Of a stretch of 64,000 nt of DNA, positions 30,976 to 39,921 are shown one piece after another (position 1 is the first letter of the stretch; each line of letters starts with the position of its first letter). The position numbers and the translations under genes are program-made. The DNA comes from Flavobacteriaceae bacterium (GTDB taxonomy: Bacteria > Bacteroidota > Bacteroidia > Flavobacteriales > Weeksellaceae), in NCBI GenBank assembly GCA_004359435.1, contig PTET01000001.1, positions 679,812 to 743,811 of the forward strand. The letters run 5' to 3'. The notes beneath the pieces were generated by a model. The model was not told where the DNA came from. It searched no databases and worked only from the letters and a program-made list of their open reading frames with translations.

Positions 30976-31566
30976 TTATTTAAAAAGTCCTCCAAGTAGC
31001 TTTCCACCTATGTTTAAAAGTTCATCAGAGGTATTTCCGTCACCGTTTTGGTCTAACATTTTCTCGAACATTCCCATTTCAGAGGCGCCAGCTTTTTGGC
31101 TCATTCCTCCCACCACATTGGTTAGAAGATCCGAAATGCCTGAGGCATCCAGTCCTTGTTGTTGTTTTTGTTGACCTAGGCTATTCATCAAAATGGGTGC
31201 TGCGGCAGAAAGAATACTTCCAATACCGTTAGAATCTACCCCAGTTGATTTGCTGATAGAATCGATAATTCCTCCTTGATTCCCACCTAGAATATGTCCA
31301 AGCATTTTAGATCCATCCGAAAAATCTCCTCCAGAGATAAATCCAGAAAGGTTAGAAAGTAAATCTCCATTGTGTTTGTTTAAGGCATTTTCAATACCCG
31401 CAGCACCTTCGGGGGTGTTAGAGTTCTTGTTAAGTGCGCTTAAAATTAGTGGAACAGCCATCGTTAAAACCGCAGCGGTTTTGTTGTTTTCAATTCCAAG
31501 TTTTGAAGCCAAACCAGAGATGAGTTGTTGTCCAATAACTCCTTGTAATAAATTAGATAAATCCAT
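30976..31566 (-). CDS. DUF937-domain protein with an EF-hand-like C-terminal loop
   Basis: The ATG at 31564-31566 starts MDLSNLLQGVIGQQLISGLASKLG, the standard opening of DUF937 proteins (196 residues); longer upstream reading has no support. Two DUF937-like helical repeats (LTMAVPLILSALNKN and SAAAPILMNSLGQQ) are followed near the C-terminus by DQNGDGNTSDEL, a calcium-loop-like DXNXDG motif. Function is unknown. A second DUF937 protein fused to OmpA lies at 53.6 kb. Confidence 0.75.
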   Translation of the reverse strand: MDLSNLLQGVIGQQLISGLASKLGIENNKTAAVLTMAVPLILSALNKNSNTPEGAAGIENALNKHNGDLLSNLSGFISGGDFSDGSKMLGHILGGNQGGIIDSISKSTGVDSNGIGSILSAAAPILMNSLGQQKQQQGLDASGISDLLTNVVGGMSQKAGASEMGMFEKMLDQNGDGNTSDELLNIGGKLLGGLFK

Positions 31567-31575
31567 AGATAATTG

Positions 31576-31583
31576 TATTTTTG
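31576..31583 (+). promoter_or_regulatory. Possible -7 promoter element of the SRPBCC/GyrI gene
   Basis: TATTTTTG matches TAnnTTTG exactly, 53 bases before the start at 31637 and inside the divergent spacer. No TTTG stands at the usual -33 distance, so support is partial. Confidence 0.35.
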
Positions 31584-31636
31584 TGCTCCTAATATACAGA
31601 AAATAATCAGTGATTGTTTCTACCCAATGATTAAAA

Positions 31637-32680
31637 ATGAAAACAAATCTTAAATTTTTACTTGTTTTATTTGTGCCAGTGGTTTTGTTTTTGCTGTTGC
31701 AAATTTTATCTCCAAAGAAAATCAGTATACAAGAAGAAATTACCATAGGGGCAGATACCCAAAAGACTTTTGAAGTATTCAATGAGTTCAAAAAAATGAA
31801 TAGCTACAATACTTGGTTTGCTAAGGATTCTTTGGTAGAGTTGGCGTATTTTCATCCTTATAGCGGGAAAGAAAGTTTTTTTGATTGGAGAAGTGATGCC
31901 ATGTTTTTTGGTGAAGGAACTGCACTAATTTCTGAGTCTGTACCAGGGAAGAAAGTTAAGTACACCTTAAGTAGCAAAGCACAAAAAGATCTTGGGAATA
32001 TTCAACTTAATTTTACCTCCAAAAGCAATCAAACTGTGGTGAAAGTTAATTTCGAAGGACCAGAAAAACCCTTTTACAAACGCTTTCTGAATTTGTTTTT
32101 TGCTCCCTCTATCGAAAGTGAAATCAAATCAACTCTTTTGGTGGTTAAAAAGAAACTCGAACAAGAAAGCAAAGTATCTGGCAAAACTACACAAGCATCC
32201 ACTACGCTTTCTTTGGGACAAATCAAACAACAGGGCATTTCTTTTGAAAAATATGTGGGTTTCAAAAAAAGTGGAACCACAGATTTCTCTACAATTCACC
32301 AGTCGTATCTTTCTCTAGAAAAAGATGTAAAAGACTATCTTTTGAAGGATTTGAAGTTAAAACCGGCTGATCTTGGAAGTTCTGTTTTGAGCTACGAACT
32401 TTTTGATACCATCAACAAAAAAGCCACCTATAGAGTAGGGGTAAGTTTGAAAACCCAAATCCCTCTTCCTGAAGGATCTCAGTTAGAACTCTTTGTGCTT
32501 CCTGCCTATTCTTCACTTGCAACGCTTCATAGCGGAAGTTATGATTCCATCGGAACGACCTACCAAAAGATTGAAGCCTATGCCAGAGAGAAGAATTTAA
32601 TGGTTCTGCCAACTACTTGGGAAATTTTTGAAAAGAATAACCCCAATCAGGTAAAAGTTCATATGCCTATTATGGAGTAA
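31637..32680 (+). CDS. SRPBCC domain plus GyrI-like effector-binding domain protein
   Basis: 347 residues. A hydrophobic N-terminal segment (LLVLFVPVVLFLLLQIL, residues about 8-24) suggests a membrane anchor. Residues about 32-175 form an SRPBCC/START-like domain (TQKTFEVFNEFKKMNSYNTWF). Residues about 190-347 resemble a GyrI/SoxS-type effector-binding domain (YELFDTINKKATYRVGVSLKT, LHSGSYDSIGTTYQKIEAYA, and the final WEIFEKNNPNQVKVHMPI). Such proteins bind small hydrophobic ligands. The precise role is unknown. Confidence 0.78.
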   Translation: MKTNLKFLLVLFVPVVLFLLLQILSPKKISIQEEITIGADTQKTFEVFNEFKKMNSYNTWFAKDSLVELAYFHPYSGKESFFDWRSDAMFFGEGTALISESVPGKKVKYTLSSKAQKDLGNIQLNFTSKSNQTVVKVNFEGPEKPFYKRFLNLFFAPSIESEIKSTLLVVKKKLEQESKVSGKTTQASTTLSLGQIKQQGISFEKYVGFKKSGTTDFSTIHQSYLSLEKDVKDYLLKDLKLKPADLGSSVLSYELFDTINKKATYRVGVSLKTQIPLPEGSQLELFVLPAYSSLATLHSGSYDSIGTTYQKIEAYAREKNLMVLPTTWEIFEKNNPNQVKVHMPIME

Positions 32681-32897
32681 TCTCTGCTTTTGGGCTTAGT
32701 TTTAATCCTTGCCAAAGCACAAAAATCCCACAAAAAGAGAGCAGAGAGCTGGCGATAAAAAACCAAAAGCTAATCCCTAGACCAATTTCTAGGCTATAAT
32801 TTAGATATTCTTTGCAGAAAGTAAAGGTGAGTTCACGAATACCTAAATTCCCTATGGTGATGGGTAAAACCGTGGCTACAGAAGAAGTCAAAGAGGG
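32670..32897 (-). pseudogene. Flippase-like (YbhN/UPF0104, LPG-synthase TM) C-terminal remnant
   Basis: The last 75 residues of this reading frame match the C-terminal end of bacterial flippase-like membrane proteins: SSVATVLPITIGNLGIRELTF followed by a long hydrophobic segment (LGISFWFFIASSLLSFCGIFVLW). The first 200 or more residues are missing. The frame is continuous with the glycosyltransferase remnant upstream, producing an artificial 206-residue chimera. Relatives often keep a GT2 gene next to a flippase gene, so the neighbours are as expected and only the sequence between them is lost. Confidence 0.7.
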
Positions 32898-33290
32898 AAG
32901 CATTCTAGATTCTTCATCTTGCCTTTTGGCTCTAATTCCAGCTACAATATCTAGATCTTCAGACTTTAGTTTCTCTAGCATGGCGGGAATGTCGGTTGGA
33001 TCGTTTTGCAGATCTCCATCCAAAGTTACGATGAATTCTCCGCTGGCATATCCAATTCCTGCTGAAAGAGCCGAACTTTGTCCATAATTTTTTTTCAGCT
33101 CGATCAGATGAACATTAGGGCTTTTTAAATTTTGAATTACCTCTACGGTTTTGTCTGTTGAACAATCGTCGATCAAAATGATTTCATACGTAAATCCTAC
33201 CAAAGCATCTTTGATGGCACTTATCAGAAGTGGAGCGTTTTGTTCTTCGTTATATAAAGGTATAACTAGAGAGAGCTGAGGTGAATTCAT
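32898..33290 (-). pseudogene. Family 2 glycosyltransferase, N-terminal remnant
   Basis: About 130 residues of a DPM1/DolP-mannosyltransferase-like GT2: LSLVIPLYNEEQNAPLL, YEIILIDDCSTDKTVEVIQ, LKKNYGQSSALSAGIGYASG, the DXD-type TLDGDLQNDPTDIP and the start of the acceptor region GIRAKRQDEESRMLPS. After that the sequence switches to a membrane-protein tail without a frame change. The catalytic second half is missing. Its ATG overlaps the Nudix stop, so they were co-transcribed. Confidence 0.8.
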
Positions 33291-33892
33291 TTTTTTTGCT
33301 TAAAAAGTTTAGAAAGACTAAGAGCGATGTTGGGATAGGTATTGGGAAGTAATTCTTTTTCAATTTTCTGTTTGGACATCCATTCTGCCTTGGCAATATC
33401 TTCATCGGTTTGGGGAATCAATTTTTCTTTACCCGGAGAAGACATGTGGTACCAGTGTGTGAGTTTTAGTGCCCATGATTTATCTATTTTGTAAAGATGA
33501 TAGGTGGTGTGAAGATAATTTTCAATTTTAAGTTCAAATATACCACATTCTTCGCTTACTTCTCTAAGGGCTGCGCTTGCAAAGTTTTCTTTGGGTTCTA
33601 CCTTTCCTTTGGGAAGATCCCATTTACCAAGTCTAAAAATGGTTAGAATTTCATCGTTTTTATTCTCAACCAGACCACCTGCGGCATGAATCACTTCAAA
33701 TTCTTTTCGAAAATCCTCAAAAGCCAATTCAGGATTTTGGGTAACCAAACTAAAATGGATTTTCTGTTTGGACATCTGTTTGATGATTTTCTTAAAAGAC
33801 AGATCTTCTGAGTCATATTGCAAAGCCGTTGTGTCTGTTATTGCTTCTTTACCGATATGAAGACATGTCTGTTTGAGAAAAATTTTATACAT
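33287..33892 (-). CDS. Nudix hydrolase
   Basis: 201 residues, complete. The Nudix box follows G-X5-E-X7-REVXEECG: GKVEPKENFASAALREVSEECG near residues 103-124. The N-terminal 65 residues have no clear domain, and the C-terminus forms the rest of the alpha-beta-alpha fold. The family hydrolyses nucleoside diphosphates linked to another moiety; the substrate here is unknown. Divergent from the SRPBCC remnant. In relatives this gene often neighbours pyrE, which is not in the window. Confidence 0.85.
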   Translation of the reverse strand: MYKIFLKQTCLHIGKEAITDTTALQYDSEDLSFKKIIKQMSKQKIHFSLVTQNPELAFEDFRKEFEVIHAAGGLVENKNDEILTIFRLGKWDLPKGKVEPKENFASAALREVSEECGIFELKIENYLHTTYHLYKIDKSWALKLTHWYHMSSPGKEKLIPQTDEDIAKAEWMSKQKIEKELLPNTYPNIALSLSKLFKQKK

Positions 33893-33947
33893 TGGTACAA
33901 ATTAAAAATTCCTTACAATACTAGCAAAGAAAAACAAAGTATACAAC

Positions 33948-34112
33948 ATGAATCTATCTACACCGCCCGTAATTGTAAACAAACCCTTAGAAGAGTTGTT
34001 TCAAAAATTTTCAAATGTTGAAAATTATCAAGAGTTGATGCCCGATGGTTTTCAAAAATTTGAGTTTAAATGCAACAGGTTTAGAATTAATCCTCTTCAA
34101 GCCAAACAATAG
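33948..34112 (+). pseudogene. SRPBCC-domain protein, N-terminal remnant
   Basis: 54 codons from ATG at 33948: STPPVIVNKPLEELFQKFSNVENYQELMP, the first helix and strand of a polyketide-cyclase-like SRPBCC domain (normally about 130 residues). After FQKFEF the sequence becomes unrelated (KCNRFRINPLQAKQ) and runs into the end of the convergent STAS-like gene. The domain and any following gene are lost at a junction around 34060-34085. Confidence 0.65.
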
Positions 34113-34497
34113 CCTTGTTTATGTCTTGAAAAATTCGCACTTTGAAAGGTGTGTGCGAATCACAATATTTGACAACCGTATTGTAAGTGTTGTTGGTAAT
34201 AGGGTCGTCAGCAATCACGATGGCCCACTTTTCAATATCTAATTTGTTGACCCTTGGAATCATACTACTCAGAATCCACTGTTCTTTGGTTCTAAGATTG
34301 TACAATTTTCTAGCATCATCTAGGTATCTTTTGGTACCAAAAAAAAGGTGAGAAAAATAGGTAAACAGGTAACATTTGATGAAAAATTTTGGAGACATGT
34401 TGAAACCTATCCACTGGATGGCATCATACCTTTTGCCCTTGATTATCTCTAATCTAAACTCTAATTGGCTTTTCGAGTCTTTTAACTTCAGTTTCAT
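34087..34497 (-). CDS. STAS/SpoIIAA-like protein, paralogue A
   Basis: 136 residues. It is clearly paralogous to the next gene: both share SKS-L-F, then LYN(L/V)RTKE-WI, IP-(V/I)-KL, KWAIV--DDPITNN-Y-TV and a final A--WL-E. The pattern (strand with an early Trp, long helix, D-AR/SR segment, WAIV strand, C-terminal helix with A-WL) resembles the SpoIIAA-like STAS/SEC14 proteins seen in Bacteroidota. No enzymatic residues or signal peptide are visible. The actual function is unknown. Confidence 0.6.
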   Translation of the reverse strand: MKLKLKDSKSQLEFRLEIIKGKRYDAIQWIGFNMSPKFFIKCYLFTYFSHLFFGTKRYLDDARKLYNLRTKEQWILSSMIPRVNKLDIEKWAIVIADDPITNNTYNTVVKYCDSHTPFKVRIFQDINKAIVWLEED

Positions 34498-34603
34498 ACA
34501 ACTAGATCCAAAATAGGTTTGCTAAGATAAAATTACAGTTAATTTTAGAGCAAAACAAACAAAAAAAATCGATGCCTTTTTGTATACTAGAAAATAGAAA
34601 TTG

Positions 34604-35017
34604 CTAGTCTTTTTCCATCAGCCAATCCACAGCTTGGGCTTTATTTTCAAAAATTTTTACCTTTAGGTTGGTATTTAATTCAACATGTTTTTTTACTGTG
34701 AGGTAAGAATTGTTGGTTATAGGATCATCTCCCAGAACAATAGCCCATTTTTTTAGTTTAAGTTTCGAAATTTTAGGAATTAGATCCTCTTTGATCCAAT
34801 CTTCTTTGGTTCTAACATTGTACAAACATCGGGAATCTTCTAAAAAAAGGTTGTAACCCAGTATTTTGTGTATAAAGTAGACAACACCATAACATTTGGT
34901 GATAAACTCCCGATGCAACTCAAGGCCTTTCCATGTAATGATTACATAGCGAGGCTTCTTGAATGTAGCAATCGTAAAGGTTAGTTTAGATTTGGATTCT
35001 GTTAAAGTCCACTGCAT
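34604..35017 (-). CDS. STAS/SpoIIAA-like protein, paralogue B
   Basis: 137 residues, the upstream copy of the tandem pair (106 bases from copy A, same strand). Shared core with copy A: KWAIVLGDDPITNNSYLTVKK and LYNVRTKEDWIKEDLIPK. The first 60 residues diverge much more than the C-terminal half, which suggests an old duplication with retained C-terminal function. The assignment to the STAS-like fold is inferred from pattern only. Confidence 0.6.
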   Translation of the reverse strand: MQWTLTESKSKLTFTIATFKKPRYVIITWKGLELHREFITKCYGVVYFIHKILGYNLFLEDSRCLYNVRTKEDWIKEDLIPKISKLKLKKWAIVLGDDPITNNSYLTVKKHVELNTNLKVKIFENKAQAVDWLMEKD

Positions 35018-35184
35018 TTTGTTAACACTTTGAAGCGGTGCAATTTACATTTATTTTAAGATATATTGGCATAAAATAAAATCAATATAATTCTCCATTT
35101 AAAGGCTCAAAGTTTCTGTTGATCTATGCAAATTTCTTTTCGACTTTGTTTGATTTTATTGCTTTAAACAGAAATACCCAATTC

Positions 35185-36949
35185 TTAGATTAACCCACTA
35201 CGTTTTAAAAGTGCTTGGTTGCTTGGTTTTTCTCCTCTAAATTTTTCATACAACTCCATGGGGTTTTCAGTTCCACCTTTGGAAAGAATATACGTTTTGA
35301 ATTTTTGGGCTGTTTCTGGGTCGAAAATGCCCTTTTCTTCAAAATAAGCAAAGGCATCTGCATCTAATACTTCTGCCCATTTGTAAGAGTAATATCCTGC
35401 TGAGTAACCTCCTTGGAAAATGTGAGCAAATCCAGTGCTGAAATTGGTATTCTCCACCTTTGGCAATAGTCTTACATTGTCGATGGCTTTGTTTTCGAAT
35501 CCTGAGACTGTTTCTTTTGAAAAATCTGATTGGTTGTGCCATGCCATGTCTAAAAGGGCAAATGAAACCTGTCTGAGGGTAGCGGTTGCTTCCATAAAAG
35601 TGGCACTTTTCTTGATTTTTTCTACTTGCGAAAAATCAAGTGGTTCTTCGGTTTTGTAGTGCTTGGCAAAAAGGGATAAGGCTTCGGGTTGATAACAATA
35701 GTTTTCCATAAACTGAGAAGGAAGTTCTACAAAATCCCAAGCCACATGAGTACCAGAGAGGCTCTTGTGTTTGGTATTGGCCAAAATTCCATGCAAGGCA
35801 TGGCCAAATTCATGGAAAAGTGTGGTGGCTTCTCCAAAAGTAAGAAGTGAAGGTTCTTCTCCATTTTTGGGGCTAAAATTACATACGATGCTTATGTGTG
35901 GACGATGATTTTCACCCTCTTGGTCTATGTATTGTCCTTTGAAAGAGGTCATCCACGCACCTTGCCTTTTTTCTTTCCTTGGGAAAAAATCAGTGTAAAG
36001 AAGCGCTTTGTGCTGGTTGTTTTCTAAAACCTCATAAACTTCTACTTCGTTATGATATACCGGGATGTTTATTTGTTTGATAAACTTTAACCCATAGAGT
36101 TTTTCAGCCACTAAAAATGCACCTTTTAACACATTTTCTAATGCAAAATAGGGTTTAAGTTCTTCTTCTTTTAAATTAAACCTTTCTTCTTTTATTTTTT
36201 CGCTATAATAGGCTACATCCCAGCTTTGCAAATCTAAAATTCCGTCGGTTTTTTTTGCGAATTCAGCAATTTCTTGGGTTTCTTTTTTTGCGAAATCTAG
36301 GGCTTTGTCTTTGAGGTCTTCTAGAAATTCTAAAACAGTTTTTGGGTCTTTGGCCATTCTTTCTTCTAGAACATAATCGCCATGGGATTTGTAACCCAGA
36401 ATTTCCGCTCTTTTTTGTCTTTTTTGAGCGATGGAAAGTACAATAGGCTCATTGTTGTTGTTCGAACTTTGGAAAGCTCTTGAATTGTATACCCTGTAAA
36501 GTGTTTCTCGAAGATCACGTCTTGCAGAAAACTTCATGAATCCCATATAACTTGGCCCTTGAAGGGAAATAACCCAACCTTTTAGATTTCTGTTTTCAGC
36601 TTCTTTTTGGGCGAGTTCAACAAAGGGTTGGCTCAGGCCTTCAAGTTCTTCTTCAAGGGTTAAATGAAGGGTGTACTGGTTGGTTTGAAATTGTATCGCT
36701 GGTGTTGGCTGAATGCAAATTGAAAAACACAGAAGACACCTGATCTAATATTTTTCCAGCATTTTCCAGAGCCAAAAGCGTGTTTTCAAAATTTGGTTCT
36801 TGTTTGTTTTGGATAATTTCTTCTATTTCGGCCTCTGCTAATTTAATGGCCTGTTTAAAGGCATCGCCAAAGTGTTCGTTTGTAATTGTATCAAATGGAA
36901 CAGCCCCAAAAGGACCGTTAAAGGGTTGAAGTAGTGGATTTGTAGACAT
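35185..36949 (-). pseudogene. M3-family oligopeptidase/peptidyl-dipeptidase (Dcp/OpdA type), internal deletion and frameshift
   Basis: The N-terminal piece starts at ATG 36947-36949 (STNPLLQPFNGPFGAVPFDTI) and ends in a frame change after FFNLHSANTSDTI. The C-terminal piece is in another frame from about 36697: NQYTLHLTLEEELEGLSQPF, then YMGFMKFSARRDLRETLYRVYNSR, and the zinc site FGEATTLFHEFGHALHGIL (HEXXH) with the downstream Glu in HVAWDFVELPSQFMENY. About 95 residues between the two pieces are absent, and the loss is out of frame. The rest of the zinc peptidase is well preserved to GEKPSNQALLKRSGLI, which argues for missing sequence rather than old decay. Confidence 0.88.
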
Positions 36950-37048
36950 CTTTATGCAATAATTTATACTTTGTAAGTGTCTCAAAAGTACAAACTTATT
37001 TGCAATGAATCTCCAGAATTCACTCAAGGAAATAAGTCAGAATTTATG

Positions 37049-37056
37049 TATTTTTG
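37049..37056 (+). promoter_or_regulatory. Possible -7 promoter element of aroC
   Basis: TATTTTTG matches TAnnTTTG and lies 19 bases before the aroC ATG. No good TTTG sits at -33. Confidence 0.4.
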
Positions 37057-37074
37057 TGCTATAGAAACTAAATT

Positions 37075-37280
37075 ATGGCTGGAAATCGATTCGGAAAAAT
37101 ATACAGTGTAACCACCTTTGGAGAAAGCCACGGGCGTGCAATTGGAGGAGTGATTGATGGGTGTCCAAGTGGGATAACTTTGGATTTTGAAGAGATTCAG
37201 AAAGAGCTAGACAGAAGAAAACCGGGACAATCCAAAATTGTAACCCAAAGAAAAGAATCGGACACGGTGGAATTTTTCTC
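37075..37280 (+). pseudogene. aroC: Chorismate synthase, N-terminal remnant
   Basis: 68 residues match Aro[53 protein letters not shown]. This covers the conserved first FMN/EPSP-binding signature (GESHG). Normal length is about 350 residues. After FFS the frame enters the 5' region of the thioredoxin-fold gene and stops at 37359 within it. The remainder of aroC and the spacer are missing at about 37272-37285. Confidence 0.9.
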
Positions 37281-37289
37281 TAATAAACG

Positions 37290-37871
37290 ATGGATTTACA
37301 CAAAATATTTTCTGAATCTCTCTCTTTTGATGCCTATCAAAAGGCGGTTGAGGTTATGACAGGGGAGAAACTCAATAGTGGAAATCCAGACGAGGTTTCG
37401 CTTTTTTCGCATGTATCGCTCAATGATACAAGAATTCAAAGGCTATTGAAAACGCTTTCTTTTGAGGATTTCAAAGAGGACATTTTGTCTGTAAATCCCA
37501 TTTCGCTCCTTGTCATTAGCGAAGGTTGGTGTGGAGATGCGTCTCAGATTCTGCCAGTTTTGGTCAAAATGCAAGAGATGAATCCCAATATCAGGCTTGG
37601 ATTTGTGTTTCGAGACCAGAATCCACTTCTCATCGAAAAATACAATTACAAAGGAACGGCTTCCATCCCGATTGTCATTGGAATCAGGGACAAAGAAGAA
37701 GTCTTTACTTGGGGCCCTAGACCCGAACCTGGTTTGAAATTGCTTCAAAAATACAAAGAAGAAGAATCTTATACCAAAGAGGAGTTTTCTATCGACCTTC
37801 AAAAATGGTACAACAAAGACAAAGGTCAAACGATTTTACAAGAATTGCTCTTGGCTTGTAAAAGCAAATGA
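37290..37871 (+). CDS. Thioredoxin-fold protein with a single-Cys WCGDA motif
   Basis: 193 residues, complete. The active-site region reads [10 protein letters not shown], so the second thioredoxin Cys is replaced. The cis-Pro region is [11 protein letters not shown]. Such proteins are common in Flavobacteriia and may act as disulfide-related or peroxide-sensing proteins, but no activity is proven. Its stop overlaps the ATG of the next, TlpA-like gene (ATGA), so the two are coupled. Confidence 0.82.
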   Translation: MDLHKIFSESLSFDAYQKAVEVMTGEKLNSGNPDEVSLFSHVSLNDTRIQRLLKTLSFEDFKEDILSVNPISLLVISEGWCGDASQILPVLVKMQEMNPNIRLGFVFRDQNPLLIEKYNYKGTASIPIVIGIRDKEEVFTWGPRPEPGLKLLQKYKEEESYTKEEFSIDLQKWYNKDKGQTILQELLLACKSK

Positions 37872-38470
37872 AAACTTCCAATAATCAGAATAAAAAAATC
37901 AAAACAATGAACAATAAATATATATTTCCATTAGGGGTTTTACTTTTTTTTGGACTCTATTTTTTTACACCCGTGGGTGAAAAGTTGCAACAAAAAATTC
38001 TTTCACTTAAATCTGATGCGGGTTTAGAAGCTCCTTTAGAGTCTGAAAGTGGAAAAACCATCGACCAATCTGCTGTTTTGTTAGAATCTTTGGATGGAAA
38101 GCAAGTAGATTTAAATCAGTTCAAGGGAAAGGTGGTGTTTCTAAACCTTTGGGCGACATGGTGTGGTCCTTGCGTAGCAGAAATGCCGACTTTGCAAGCG
38201 TTGAGCGATAAATACAAAGACAAAGTAGTCTTTTTGTTTGTTTCTGTGGACCACGAGCCTGAGTTGGTTGCTCCATTTATTAAGGAAAACCGATATACTA
38301 TGCCGGTATATTTGCCCCTTCAAGCTTTGCCCGATGATATCCGTCCGTCAAGCATTCCCACGACCTATGTTTTTAACAAAAAATCTGAAATTGTTCTTCA
38401 AGACAATGGAGCCAGAGATTGGAATACCCCAGAGGTTCATCAGGTCTTGGATCAACTTATTTTGGAATGA
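37868..38470 (+). CDS. TlpA-like membrane-anchored thioredoxin
   Basis: 200 residues. After a short basic N-terminus, the segment YIFPLGVLLFFGLYFF (residues about 18-34) is a signal anchor, so the catalytic domain faces the periplasm. The domain contains LNLWATWCGPCVAEMPTLQ with an intact CXXC and SSIPTTYVFNKK with the cis-Pro. This is the TlpA/ResA class that reduces cytochrome-c or envelope disulfides. An internal ATG at 37907 (MNNKYIF) is a possible alternative start. Confidence 0.88.
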   Translation: MKTSNNQNKKIKTMNNKYIFPLGVLLFFGLYFFTPVGEKLQQKILSLKSDAGLEAPLESESGKTIDQSAVLLESLDGKQVDLNQFKGKVVFLNLWATWCGPCVAEMPTLQALSDKYKDKVVFLFVSVDHEPELVAPFIKENRYTMPVYLPLQALPDDIRPSSIPTTYVFNKKSEIVLQDNGARDWNTPEVHQVLDQLILE

Positions 38471-38514
38471 TTTTTGAATAAGATTGATAAACCATTTCAA
38501 TTTCAACAAGATCA

Positions 38515-38916
38515 ATGAAAGATTCAAGCAAACAGATTTTTGTCGATATGGCAAAAAAAGCCCTCACAGAAGGAGGTTTTGTAGGGAAGGTGCAAGCCAT
38601 TTTCCGTATGCTTTCTTCAAAAGATGGGTATGTGATGAAAACCAGAACCAAACTGATGATTTTTGGTACTTTGGCCTATGTGCTATCACCTTTTGATTTT
38701 TTGCCTGAATTTTTTGTAACACCAGCCTTTGGTATGTTCGACGATATGGCGCTTATCAGTTTTGCTTTTTCCAAACTCAATTCAGAATTGGAGAGATTTT
38801 TGGCATGGGAAGCAGAAAACAAAATTGGAGATGTAGCCAAGGGTGGTTCATCAACAAAAAACTCAGAAAAAGAGCCGATTAAAACCGTTGTTTTGGATCC
38901 AAACCAAAATGGATAA
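38515..38916 (+). CDS. YkvA/DUF1232 family membrane protein
   Basis: 133 residues. The DUF1232 core reads TKLMIFGTLAYVLSPFDFLPEFF with the SPFDFLP motif, followed by FGMFDDMALISFAFSKLNSEL. The tail is polar. The stop overlaps the start of miaA by a few bases. Function unknown; the family is linked to membrane or stress roles only by context. Confidence 0.8.
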   Translation: MKDSSKQIFVDMAKKALTEGGFVGKVQAIFRMLSSKDGYVMKTRTKLMIFGTLAYVLSPFDFLPEFFVTPAFGMFDDMALISFAFSKLNSELERFLAWEAENKIGDVAKGGSSTKNSEKEPIKTVVLDPNQNG

Positions 38917-39820
38917 AACCCTCATTTTTATTTGTGGGGCTACCTGTGTGGGCAAAACTTCTGTGGCCATAGAGGTTGCTCAGCATTTTAAGACCCAAAT
39001 TCTCTCTTTCGATTCTCGGCAGTTTTACAAAGAAATGCAGATAGGCACTGCCGTTCCCAATGTGGAAGAATTGTCCAAGGTCAAACACCATTTCATTCAA
39101 AACAAAAGTATTTTTGAATCTTATTCTCTTGGAGATTACCAAAGAGAGGCAACAGAAAAGATTCAGGAATTGTTTCAGACCCATTCTACTCTTGTTTTGG
39201 TGGGAGGCTCTGGCATGTATGAAAAGTCTTTGACAAAGGGATTGGACCCGTTTCCAGAAGTTGAGGTTTCCATTCGTGAAGAATTGACCCTGCAGCTCAG
39301 AGAACAGGGGCTTCCCACTCTTTGTGAGAGATTGAAAATCTTAGATCCAAAAAGCTTTGAATCCATCGCACTGGACAATCCCCAAAGGGTGATTCGGGCC
39401 CTTGAGGTGTGTATTGGAAGTGGAAAACCCTTTTCGAGTTTCAAAACCCAAAATCCTATCAAAGAAAATGCTTTGGATTACAACATCATCAAAATTGAAC
39501 TGATACGAGAAACAGAAGAGTTGTACGGGAGAATCAACCAAAGGGTAGAGGTGATGATGGAGGAAGGACTTTTGGAGGAAGCAAAATCGCTTTATCCAAA
39601 CAGAAGTCTTAATGCACTGCAAACGGTGGGTTACAAAGAAATTTTTGATTATTTGGATGGGAAAATTTCTCTCGATTTTGCGGTTGAAGAAATCAAAAAA
39701 AACACCCGAAGATATGCCAAACGCCAAAGGACTTGGTGGAGAAAAGATCTCGAAATCCATAGGTTTCATCCCAAGGAAAAGCAAGAAATTTTAAGTTTTT
39801 TAGAAAAGCAAATTTTGTAA
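38909..39820 (+). CDS. miaA: tRNA dimethylallyltransferase
   Basis: 303 residues starting at ATG 38909 (MDKTLIFICGATCVGKTSVA); an upstream in-frame start inside the DUF1232 gene is not needed. Transfers dimethylallyl to A37 of tRNAs reading UNN codons. The P-loop GATCVGKTS, the FDSRQFYKEMQIGTA prenyl-site segment and the C-terminal NTRRYAKRQRTWWRKD are present. Length is normal. Confidence 0.95.
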   Translation: MDKTLIFICGATCVGKTSVAIEVAQHFKTQILSFDSRQFYKEMQIGTAVPNVEELSKVKHHFIQNKSIFESYSLGDYQREATEKIQELFQTHSTLVLVGGSGMYEKSLTKGLDPFPEVEVSIREELTLQLREQGLPTLCERLKILDPKSFESIALDNPQRVIRALEVCIGSGKPFSSFKTQNPIKENALDYNIIKIELIRETEELYGRINQRVEVMMEEGLLEEAKSLYPNRSLNALQTVGYKEIFDYLDGKISLDFAVEEIKKNTRRYAKRQRTWWRKDLEIHRFHPKEKQEILSFLEKQIL

Positions 39821-39921
39821 GAAATTAAGGACAAAATTAAGCGCAATTTTAAAGTTCACCTTTTAGAATTTTGTAGCTTTACATCCGCCATTTAAAAAAC
39901 TGTTGCCTAAAATATTTTTCA

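Noticed and set aside
31567-31791. N-terminal extension of the DUF937 protein
   Set aside because: The extension overlaps the divergent gene and the family begins at MDLSNLL; the ATG at 31566 is the right start.
36653-37027. Separate small gene upstream of the M3 peptidase
   Set aside because: From the ATG at 36949 it matches the N-terminus of the M3 peptidase and is therefore part of the same broken gene.
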